Part shown: positions 13,278 through 23,800 of the stretch, one piece after another
Position numbering within the stretch: position 1 is the first letter of the stretch
Layout of the letters: the number at the start of each line of letters is the position of its first letter
Assembly: GCA_008330645.1 (NCBI GenBank)
Contig: VLTN01000035.1
Location: forward strand, 310,001 to 374,000
Direction of reading: 5' to 3'
DNA length: 64,000 nucleotides
Source: Cafeteria roenbergensis
Taxonomy: Eukaryota > Sar > Bigyra > Bicosoecida > Cafeteriaceae
Made by a program: the position numbers and the translations under genes
Notes under the pieces: generated by a model
Database searches by the model: none
What the model was told of the DNA's origin: nothing
The model's input: only the letters and a program-made list of their open reading frames with translations

Positions 13278-14456
13278 ATGCGCGTGGCTCGCCGCTTGCC
13301 TGCCGCGTTCGGTGCTGCCCAGGCGGCTGGGCTTCGCTCTGCGCCCCTGCGACGGCTGGACCTGCTGGTGCCGCTGCGGCCTCGCGCAGGAGGCGCCACG
13401 GCCGCCCCTGCCGCCGCCGCCCGCCCGTGCCTGAGGTGGACTGGCGCTCGGCCGTCGTCCACCAGCTCGTCTGGTGAGGCCCCTCCGGGGGAGCCTCGGG
13501 CAGGGCAGTGACGCGCAGCTGATGTCAGCGAACGCCTCGGAAGCCCGCCCATGGCTGTGCAGTCCCGCCGCAGCGCATCTCCATGCCATCGTTTCCCACA
13601 CGTGCATTTTGGTGTTGTCGCAGGCGGGGATGGTGCGCATCGGAACCCTGGCTCCCACGTAAACATGTCTCTTGTGCGGGCGCTTGCCCGCGAGCAGGGC
13701 CGCTCCGTGGAAGAGGTGGCCAAGGAGATGGCATCCAGGGCCGCGGGCTCGCAGGCCGGAAAGGGCGACTCCGACGACAGCAACGCGAACATTGCAATGT
13801 ACGTCATGGCCGCCGTCATCTTCATGCTCGGCATGTCCTACGCCGCAGTCCCGCTGTACCAGGCCTTTTGCCAGGCCACGGGCTACGGCGGCACGGTGCA
13901 GGTCAGCACGGAGGAAAAGTTCAAGACGATGCGCCCGGTGCCCGGCGCCAAGCCCATCACGGTCACGTTCGAGGCCACCACGAGCGACAACATGCCGTGG
14001 TCCTTCCGCCCCCAGCAGCGCTCCGTTCGCGTGGTCCCCGGCGAAACCGCCCTTGCTTTCTACACCGCGTACAACCCCACCGACAAGCCCATCACGGGCG
14101 TGAGCACCTACAACGTGACGCCGATGCGCGTGGGCGTGCACTTCAACAAAATCCAGTGCTTCTGCTTCGAGGAGCAGCGCCTGCGCCCCAACGAGGAGAT
14201 CGACATGCCGCTCTTCTTCTACATCGACCCGGACTTCTGTGACGACACCACCATGGAGGACGTGCGCGAGGTCACCCTCGCATACACCTTTTTCCGCACC
14301 GGGAACCTGGAGGACGAGGACGCAGGCCCTGACTCGACCCCCGCCACGGGCCCCAGGCTCAAGGGCGAGGCCAAGACCCACGGCCACGGGTCGGTGCAGG
14401 ACTGGACTGCCGAGACTGCGGCGAAGCTGGGCGTGAAGGTGCCGGAGCGTCGCTGA
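13278..14456 (+). CDS. COX11: Cytochrome c oxidase assembly protein COX11
   Basis: Copper chaperone of the mitochondrial inner membrane that inserts CuB into cytochrome oxidase subunit 1. Exons 13278-13473 and 13624-14456 give 342 residues. Exon 1 encodes an Arg/Ala/Ser-rich acid-poor stretch (MRVARRLPAAFGAAQAAG) typical of a mitochondrial targeting peptide. Exon 2 has a single transmembrane helix (about 25 residues around MYVMAAVIFMLGMSYAAVPLYQ) and the COX11 domain with the copper-binding motif QCFCFEEQ, plus MPLFFYIDPDF and TLAYTFF. The intron (GTGAGG...GTCGCAG) splits a codon and keeps frame. A start at the internal methionine (MSLVRAL) would lose the presequence, so the two-exon model is preferred. 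It ends convergent with the rhodopsin gene. Confidence 0.93.
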
Positions 14457-14967
14457 GCGCGGCGGCAGCCCGCAGGCTCGGGGGGAGGGGGGGGGCTGCT
14501 CCCAACGGGAGCGGGCCCGCGAACCGGCTCGCCCGCTCGCGAGCCGGCAGTGCCGCGACGTGCACATTGCTCCAAAGAGCGGTCTGGGAGGGAGCTGGCT
14601 GCGCGCGCGCTGCAAGCGTGGCTCGTTGCGAAGCGCCCCGCTGTTTGCGGGGCGCAGCCGCGGATGCGTGATGCTGGCCTGGACGGGAGAGCGTGCCGCA
14701 GATTCGTTTTTGGCCGGGGTGACAACACAACGAAAGACAATGCAGTGGCTGCCACGCACGCGAATACCGCCTGTGAGAGCAAGCACCGCGGCGGAGCCCG
14801 AAGCGTACACCAAGCACAGGGCAGTCGCCCGAAGCGCGCGGCGGCGCAGAGTGATCCCCCAGCTGCCCAGGCCACGGCAGCAAAGCGATTCGCACCTGCT
14901 TTCAAGCATGCATGCATGCACGGTGAGAGAGACAGACGAAGGTGGGCAAGGCGGCAAAGGGCGCACC
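14457..14967. other. Convergent spacer, COX11 / rhodopsin, with hairpins
   Basis: About 510 bp of 3' regions. Just past the COX11 stop are a G-run (about 14480-14494), the palindrome GCGGGCCCGC (14511-14520) and a 9-bp inverted repeat CCGGCTCGC/GCGAGCCGG (14524-14547, 6-nt loop). These could affect 3' end formation. No supported gene was seen. Confidence 0.5.
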
Positions 14968-17507
14968 TCACACGAGCGGGCCATGAGGGCTGCCTGCCGA
15001 GCCCGAGCCGTCGAAGTGGCGCCCGGCTGACGGTGCGACCGCCCCGGCGCCGAAGGAGTCAAGGTGTGACGCGCGGGACGCTGGCGCCGAGGCCCGCCGC
15101 CCCATGGGCAGCTCGATGACGTGTCTGGCAACTCCGGGCTGGAGGTTGTGCAGGCGCAGGGACCCACCCTGCTGCTCGAGGAGGCGTGCCGCCACAATGT
15201 ACTCGGCTTGGGACCCCTCCCGCCCCGGGCTGAGCAGAGCGGCTGCCCGGCGGGCGAGCCTTCCCGCGTCTTCCGCGTTGCTGAGGGACTCAAAGTCGCG
15301 GGTGCTGAGGCGGCGGCCAATGTCTGAGACGGTGAGCCGTGCGCAAGCGAGGCCGCTGCCTGACTCGTCCGCGTCCGCCTCGGTCACCTCGATCTCGACC
15401 TTGGACCCTCGCGGGGCGGAAAGGACGGCGTTGGTGCAGACCAGGTTGAGCACGTACTCCATCTGGCCGGCGTCGCCCTCCACGGTGACGGGGGCGCGGT
15501 CCGAGACGGACGTGATGAGATCGATGCCACGGCGCAGCAGGGCAGGGCGAATGGACCGCGTGCACTCCCTGATGAGCCGCTCTAGCCGGATGGTGCTGGT
15601 GCGGACGCGCACGACGCCCGCCTGCAGAGCCACAAAGAAGACGGCGTCCATGATAGCCTTCTTGATCTGGGTCACGGAGGAGGAGAGGGTCGCGAGGACT
15701 GCCTCCGGGTCGCGGCTCCCGACAGACTGGCGGCGCGACGACCCGCGGCTGATGGCCACGCCGCTGGCTGTGCCCATTGCGCGAGAGCTTTCCTGCGCCG
15801 CGCTCAGCTGTGTGAGGGAGGCCTGCTCGTCCACGACCACAGACTTTTCTGTGTCGGCGCGAGTGGTCGTGGCGCGCTCTTCCTGAAGGGCCTCGGCGGC
15901 AGCGGCCTCCGAGTCAGTGCGCATCTGCTTGTCGGACAGATGACGCACGAGTGACTCGACCTCGGAGATGGCGGCGCGGGCAGCGTCCGTGGGCTGCCGG
16001 ATGGTGCGCACCACGGTGTTGAGGAAGACAAGCTCCTCAGCCGCCCGTCGCATTTGCTGGCGCATGTAGCCCTCCGAAGAGAGGAAGGACCCGTTGGTGA
16101 GCACGACGGTGAGCAAAATCTTGGCAGACACGTCCATCACAGCGTACGAGTACTCCTGCGCCAGGATGGAGATGACCTTTTCGGCGTGCAGAATGTACAC
16201 GATGGGATACGCGCAAGCCAGCACCAGAGAGCACATGGACACGAAAACCACGCGCCGCCTGCTCTCCCGGTCGTTGGCACGATGGTATGAGGCTGCCAGG
16301 AGCCGCCCGAAGCCCTGCGGGCGCGCCATGGGAGCAGCGACAACGGGAACGACAGCGACTGAGCGGCAGCTGGTGGCACGCGACCACGCCAAGCGCATGC
16401 CTTGCGACCGCCCTCACCACGACCCAAAGGACCGAAACGAGCAAGGCAACGATGGTCATGACGATTCGGGCCCCGAAGGGCAAGATGAGGCCCAGCGCGC
16501 CAGTCAGGATGGTCAGGAAGTCGTAGATGATGATGCGAATAGTGACGTTCACGGGCGCGTCCACCATGAGCGCGCTCAGCAGGACGAGCATGGGCGTGGT
16601 GCATGCCCACTCTACGTAGCGAATGGGGAGGATCACTAATCCGCTGAGCTCCGCGAGCCGGGGCCCAGACACTTGCGCCGCGCGGAGGGCGTACCTGCGG
16701 CGGAAGCGAAGACAAACAAACACTCACGACGAAAAGCGCGACGCGGCGTGATTGCACGCGGCCGAGCCCGGGCCCGACGCAACCCAGTGCAGTCCTTGCG
16801 AGCGGCACAGTCCAGCGCATCGGCCGTCGCTGAGAGCGCAGCTCACGAGGTCAAGCCCATGAGGCAGATTGCCAGGGTGATCGGCGCCGCCTTCTTCTGA
16901 ATCGTTAGCTTGGAGCTGGGGAAGACCACGTTGAGGAGCGCGATCATCGACATAATGCCGAACACGGCTGTCGGCGCCTGGTAGTCCCAGCCCACCGGAA
17001 GGGGGGGACCAATGGCTGCCGACAGACTGATCAAGCAACCGATGCCGATGGCGAACACCGCGCCGAGGCCCAAGATGATCTTCATCACGTGGGCGTCATT
17101 GATTCGTGTGACAAACTCGGACGGCTCGTCTCTGGTCTGCGGGGGACGGAGGTGCGGCCAAAGCACGAGGGGGGCGGCCGGTGCTCAAGCCGACCTTCTC
17201 GCCGGCATCACCGCCGCGCTCGGCCAGGTCTCGCGGGGGCCGGAAACGGGCCTCGGGTGCCCGGCATGCCCCAGTATGCAATTCCGCAAGCGCGCTGTCC
17301 CGCAGCCGTGCGAGCCTGCCTGGCGCTGGGCGCCCCGCTGCCTCGGGGCGAAAGAGCAGCGTGACAGGCATTCGCAACGTCAGCAAAACTGGCTGCAGGG
17401 CGACCCTCATGGGCTCTCACAATGGTGGGGTCCATGCGCTTCCGGCCGTTCCGCACACTGTCGTCGGGCCATACTCCAAAGGCGCGCGTGAAAAAGCCCT
17501 CGAACAT
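14968..17507 (-). CDS. 8-TM microbial rhodopsin fused to a degenerate histidine-kinase module
   Basis: Predicted retinal photoreceptor. Exons 17507-17421, 17136-16847, 16694-16418 and 16314-14968 join in phase to 666 residues. Seven type-1 rhodopsin helices are recognisable. Helix C has RYVEWACTTPM (E154 at the bacteriorhodopsin D85 position, T158/T159, leucine at the D96 position). Helix D has YDFLTILTG (D184 = D115). Helix F has ACAYPIVY. Helix G has MDVSAK (D279 = D212, K283 = Schiff-base lysine). An extra hydrophobic helix (about residues 47-70) precedes helix A, as in enzyme rhodopsins. The cytoplasmic part aligns with a histidine kinase, but the H-box reads FLNTVVRTIRQP, with Arg321 where the phospho-acceptor His should be. 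The N-box Asn (CTNAV) and first G1 residues (VSDIG) remain; the G2 glycines are lost. No receiver or cyclase domain follows. It is probably a pseudokinase photosensor. Confidence 0.85.
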
Positions 17508-17870
17508 GGCCAGCGGCAGCTGCCAGTGTGTGGCAAGCCAGCCCGCAAGTTGCTTCTGCTCTGCTGCTTGGTGCGAAAAAGCTCAAGTCACGACAAGTCC
17601 CTCGTTCGCAGCACGGCACTGGCGCGAGCCACGCAGGCCTCGAGCGGTTTCCCCGCGCTTGCGAGGCAATGCAGCACGCCACATGCACTGCTGCCGCAAC
17701 ACTTGCGCCCAGCCCAGGCGGGACCCGTGCCACTCACACCCGAAAACGGCAAGCGACACGCTGCGAAAAAAAGGCAACGCACAGGTGATGGTTCGCGCGG
17801 AGCTTGCGCCGTTCCCCAAGACGGTGCCCCAGCGCAGGACAGGTACTGGTCGGCCCGCGGCGCGGCACTG
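17508..17870. promoter_or_regulatory. Upstream region of the rhodopsin gene
   Basis: 363 bp between the rhodopsin start (minus) and the stop of the HECT gene, also minus. It must hold the rhodopsin promoter and the HECT 3' UTR. No specific element was recognised. Confidence 0.4.
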
Positions 17871-20800
17871 TCAGTGCAGCCCAAAGTCACAAACCGACGT
17901 GAACGAGAGGAGCGCAAGCACCGCTCGCGAGAGGTCTGCCTTGGACTCATACACTGGCAACAAGAGGGTCTTGTCGCAAATCATCGCGGTTGGCAGTCGC
18001 AACACTGCCACTGCCCGGGCATCGTCGGCATTCGCGCCAGCCTTGACAGGCTCCGGCAGTGCCACCTCGAGCTTCAGCGGCGGCCGCCCTGGCTCGCCTG
18101 CCACGTCCCCGATGGGCAGCCCTGGCTCCCCCGTCCAGAAGACGAGAAGATGGCGGAGCTGGTCTGCGGAAAGGCTTCGCGCGACGTCCCAGAACCACTT
18201 GGCCACACGGCTCGTCGTCGCGAAGCTTGTGCTAGCTTCGATTGCCGCGACGTCAACAGCCGGGGGCGACGACAGGCGAGCGTACAGCGCCCGCGGTGAC
18301 GCGTGCACGAGCTCCGGGAGGTCGCCCAGCAAGGCCTCGCGAAGCACAGAGGCGATGGACCACGCCGGGCGGGTCTGCCGGGCCTCGAGCGCTGCCGGAC
18401 GGCTGCCCGAAGGGGCGTGCAAGGTCTCGAGGACCGAGGCGTAGGCCGGCGCGTCCCCGCTTGCGTCGCCAGTGAGCACCCGGGCACACGTCAGCCGGAC
18501 GTAGCGGACCCTGTTTGATGCGGACACGGCGAGTCCCAGCCCTCCAGGCACGAGCCCCTTGGCGGGTCTGGCTTTGCGCTTGGCCTTGCGCGGGGCTTGC
18601 CTCTCCGCTGCGCCGGCGCGCTGCCGCTGCTGTTGCGTGAAAGAGAAGGTAAGCGAGCCGTCGAGCAAGCTGCGGCCGGCCGGGGACTCCTCCTCGCACG
18701 TTGCGAGCAGATGAAGGTGCCGGGCAAGCTCGGGGTCAACCTCGTGAAGGAACGCCAGTGCGGCCTCGGCGCCCCCGACAAACGCGGCCTCTTCCTCGGA
18801 AACACCCGACAGGGGGATGACAGCGCTGAACTCGCCAGCTTCGCTGCTGCCACCGCCACCGGCCCCGCTCGAGGCGACTGGCGCAACAGCAGAGGCATCA
18901 GCAGCTGCGGGGGTGAGCCACTGCGCCGCTCCTCGCACCAGGAACGCGCAGAAGCCTCGGGACAGGCCAAGCTCCAGTGTCGCCTCCCGGGCGACGCAGG
19001 CCGCGAGGAGCCTGCCGGCGGCATGCACCGCATCGCGGCAGGCAGCGACCTGGTGGTGCGTCTCCAGAGGCATCGGTGCGCGGAAGCCGACCGCGCCGGA
19101 CCGGCGCAGCAGCGGGAACATCGCGCACTGCTCCGGCCACAAGCGCTTCGCCTTGGACCTGGTCGCGCGCGGGGCAGCCACGAACGCCTTGAAAGCCAGC
19201 GCGCTCAGCCCCTCCTTCGTTACGGCCATGTGGATGGGGACTCCAAGGCTCTCGCCGAACCCCAGGTGCACGTTAGGGCGGCAGCCGGTCGGAAGGCGCC
19301 CAAACTCGCCGATTGCTCGCCAGAGCCCGGGCCCATCCGCCTGCCCCACTGGCGAGCGGGCCGCGACGTTGGGATGCTTGACGACGCGAGCCTGCTCGCC
19401 CTGGCACTGCAAAGCCGCAGGCGGGAACTTGAGCAGGGGCGTCACAATGGCAGACAGACCAGACCCGGCCTTGGCGTCTGCCAGAAGGACTGAGCATGGG
19501 TCTGAGGCCCAGCCTCTGCCCCGAACAACGGATGCAACGGATGCGAGCGCTCGCTCGCTGCCGGCCAGGGCGGCCAGCATTTGCGGGGCCGGCCGAGCGA
19601 GGCAGCACAGGCCGGAGACCAGCGGCGCTGCGTCGTTGGACAGCGCCGGGGGAGCCATTGCTTGCGGCGACATGAACGCAACAGGGAGAGGCTGCTGGAC
19701 CTCGTGGGCCGCGGCAAGCGCTGCGGCGTCGTCGGCCAGGCAGTCTGCCCAGCCAGGCCAGCGCAGGCCGCCTGCGAATCGCAGCCACGCGGCCGCATCC
19801 TCGGGAGACGAAGAGGCAGCGCATGCAAAGCCTGCGGGCGCGACGAGCCTTACAGACACGCCATCACGGGCTCGGGACCGCACCGCGGCCCTGAGCACCG
19901 GCAGCACGGCCGCGCCCTCGCCGGCCGGCACCACCCTCCAGCCCGGAGCTGCACCTGACCCAGGCTGCTCGACCCGTGGCATGGGCGTGGCGCAGCACAG
20001 GCTAGCGCACAGCCCTTGGATCGTCGCCCAAGCAGAGATGGCTTCGCCAGGCCCCTGCTGGGCAGGCTTGGAGGCGTCGTTGACGGGAATGCCGATCGCG
20101 ACAGTCGGCACAGCGGACAGCTGCGCCGCGAACGAGGCCATGTCAAGGCCCATGAGCGCTGCCCTCAGCCGTCCAGCAGCGGCAGCGGCGCGCTGCGCCC
20201 CGACACCCCCGTCAGAAGCCGGCGGCTCCCCGGTTGGCCCGGTGCGCTCTCCGTCGCCGCGTGAGCCCTCCGTCAGATCAGCAGACCCATCATCACCAGC
20301 ACCAGCACCATCACCATCATCACGCATCGCAAAGGCGCTGCCAGCCCTGCTACCTCCTCTACCGCTGCCGCGCCCCCGAGTCACACCTGCGCCCCTGCCC
20401 CTCCCGCGTCCCGGTGCTTGGCCGCGGCCACGCCCCCGGCCACGGCCGCGGCCCCTGGGAACGCTTGCGTTTCGGCCGCCACGGCCACCACACGACCCGC
20501 CTGTGAGCTCCTCGGGCCCGTCTTGCCTCAGCTCCGCTTCCTCGCGCTCGGCCTCCAGGTTCTCCACGGCTTGGAGGGCCTCCGCTGCCGCCACCAAGAC
20601 GGAAAACGACGCCGCAGTTGCGCTTCCCAGAGCCGTCAGACTTGCGACCGACCTCAGCAGCGACGTGAGCAGCGTGGAAGCCTCCACAGAAGGAGCCGCT
20701 GCCCCCCCGGCGACCGCAGCGTGCGCCCGAAGCAGCGCCGCTGCGTCCAGAAGCCCCGCCCGCTCAACCAGCGATCCAATGCCGCCGTCGGGAAGCGAAG

Positions 20801-23800
20801 CGCCGCAAGTGTCGAGCCCGCCCGTGCTGCTTGCGGCAGATTGCGCCGCTAGCCGCGCGAGCTCGCTCGCGCCCGAGCTTGCGGCCGCCGCCGCCTCGAC
20901 CACCGGTGTGTCCGCAGGACGCCGGGAGGGCCCTTCGGCCGCCGAGCCGTTGGCGCACATTCGGTCGCCAGCGGCCGGCACATCAAAGCCGTCGCGCACC
21001 ATGGAGGCCACCCAGCCACCAGCACCGGAGTCCCCGGCTGCGGCCGAGGGCGCCACCGCGACCGAAACGCTCACCTTCGGAGCAGGACCGTTTGGGCACA
21101 GCAGCTGGGCGTCAAGCGAGCACCTGGCGACGCCCTCTTCGTCCTGGGGGCCGAGCACATCCGCTGCCGGGACGAGCTTGGAGCCCAGCGTGGCAAAGGT
21201 GATGATTCTCTGGGTGGAGCCGAAGGCCTCGTCGTCGGGCCCGCTGACCGTTGCCAACTCCGAGAGGCGCTGAAGCGCGTGGACGCGCCCGCTGCCCCGC
21301 ATGGTCTGCAGGTGAAAGCCGATCGCGCAGTCGACCACAGCCTCGAGCAGGCGGCTTGCCTCTGTGGCGTCGGTGCCTGCGATGCCCAGCGCAGCCCGGT
21401 AGCCAATCAGGCCTGCCTGACTGAGCAGCGCTGCGCGTGCGTGAACCGACGTCAGGAACTGGGCCGCCTCGTCAGAGAGCACGTCATCGCACCACAGACA
21501 GCGTGCCAGGGCCTCGGACCGAGCGGGCGCCCCAAATTGCCCGGCGCACGTCCTGGCAACGCAGTGCTGCAGCTCTTTCGCCGCGAGCTTGCCCGCCAAC
21601 AGGCTCCGAAGAACCGACGCCACGCCGGAGACCGACTGGGCATGCTGGCAGGTGTGAACGGCAGCAGCGAGGGCCTCGGCCACCGCACGGGCAGACAGTG
21701 GCACGTCCGGGCAGAGGTCGAGCGCGCACAGGGAGCCCGGGGAGAGGCTGCCCCCATCTGCCAGCCAGTGGACGGCTCTGATGGGCGGCTGCCCATTCAG
21801 CTCCTTCGAGCAAGCGTCGAGCAAGCCTGCCAGAGCGCGAGCTGCGTCGGCCCGGCCGGCTGAGGCCAGGAAAGCCACAGCTTGGACGAGGCTCCCCGCC
21901 CCGAACCGAGCGACGGCGAACCTGTTTCCGAGCAGCACGCCTTCGTCAAGCGCCTCGATGACGAGTTCAACCTCGCTGGCACGTCCGCCCGTTCGCGAAG
22001 CAGCAGCGCTGCGCAGGCTCGTGGCAGTGTCGTCGAAGGCCTCTCGCCGGAAGGTGTCCAGCACCGCCTGGGGGCTCATGAGGAGGGTCGCTCCCAGGCG
22101 CGCCGGCCCGGACGAGGCGCCAGCGCTCCGCACGGCAGCCACATTGCACGCTGTGAGGGCGCGCGCGACGCAGGGAGAAGCCCCCCACAGCGCAAGCGGC
22201 GTCGCAACAAAGGCGAGCGACGCTCCGCGCGCTTCGCAAGTGTCAGCGCTCGCCACGGAACCGAGCAGGCCACGCCACATGGCGTCCGCCGTGGCACCAA
22301 ACGCCGCCCTCGCCACGGTGGCCGAAGACACCCCCACCCGGGTCTCCGCCGCTGCGATCTCGTCCGCCTCGGCCTGGTGGGCGCGTGACCTGATCCGGCG
22401 AGGGCACACGGCCAGGGCCGGGAGGGCCGTCTCCATGGCGTCAACGGCGCTCCAGAACGCCTCACCGTACCGCTGCGCTCCGTGCAGCAGCCCTGCGGCG
22501 ACGTGGCGGGCAGCGGAGCGCATGGCCAGGTCCATAATCGCAGGCCGGGCAAGCTCGGCCTCGCTCACGATCGCAGATTTGCCCGCCACGGCCCGGCGCA
22601 AGCCCAGCTGCACGTCCACCAGCCGCCGGGCGCTGAGCCCTGACGTTGGGAAAATCGAGCCGGAGCCCCACCGGAGCGACAAGCCCCCGGGCCTGCCAGC
22701 TTCGCTGCCGCCCGCGCACGGCTCCGAGACGGTGCTGCGGGCGCCCGCGGCCACGGCAGCGGCAGCAGCGCCCTGGCAGCTCGTGGGCGACAGGCCTGCG
22801 GACCCGCTTTTGCTTTCGGTGTTCGCAGGGTCCGGCCTGCCGTCGTCGCAGCAGCCCGCGTCACCGTGGTCGTAGCCGTCGCAGTCTTCGTCGTCGCCGT
22901 CGGCGTCCTCGTCGTCATCGCCGCCGTCGTCCGGGTCGCCGCCCACGCTTGTGCCCGCTCTGGACAGGCCGTCTGCAGTGATCTCAGTCGTTGACATCTC
23001 GCCGGCAACGCTGCCCGCGCTTCCTAGGGCGGGTGGGGCGGAGACCGTCGGCGCCCGAGCTGCTGCAAGGCGGCTGTCGATGTTTCGAGCAGCAGAGCCC
23101 ACTGCACTCTCGCCTGGCCCAGCCAAGCCGCAGACTGCAACCTCGCCCGCTCCCGCGGCCGGCCCTGCCTGACCGAGGGAGAGGAGAGCCTCAACCCCCC
23201 ACGGAGACGCACCAGCCAGGGAAGCCAGGGCGTCCCCAGCCGGTGCACCGCTGGCCCAGGCCCGAAGTCCGAACTGTTCAACGCCCTTGCCGGAGCCGTG
23301 CACCCCAGCGTGCTGCAACAGGGCCAGCGAGGGCACCGCCAAGTCGCCCAGCCCAGCCAGGTCGGTCGAGCCGAGGGCTGCGACGTCGGGCCACTCTTCC
23401 TCAACAAGGGCCGCATCCATGCCCTTGGGGGCCGTGGTGAGGGCGCTGGCCACGCCTGCCCAGCGCTTCAGCGCCGAACGGCCGTCGTCCGCCCACGCGG
23501 ATGCGTCTGCCCGGCCCAGCCCGCACGCCAGCGCGCACGCTACGAACAGCGATGTTGACATGTTCGCTGTCGCAGGGGGGCCGTGGGTGTCCCTGACCGC
23601 GACGGCAGCGCAGAAGAGGAGGCGCGCCGTGTGCTGGGACGCAGTCTGGCTCGCCGCCACACGGGGGTCGGCCATCACTGCGCCGCCCTGGCGGCTGAGC
23701 AGCAGCGCAAACACGCAGAGGTCCAGAAGCGACTGCAGGTCCTCCGCGGACACGGCCGAGCCCGTGGCGGCGGAGGCTGCACCGGCCCCGCGGGGCCTGT

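Noticed and set aside
12804-15320. 838-codon minus-strand frame across COX11
   Set aside because: Overlaps the well-supported COX11 exons on the other strand and joins unrelated low-complexity stretches.
14968-16314. Active two-component histidine kinase
   Set aside because: The phospho-acceptor His is Arg and the G2 box is missing, so normal autophosphorylation is not expected.
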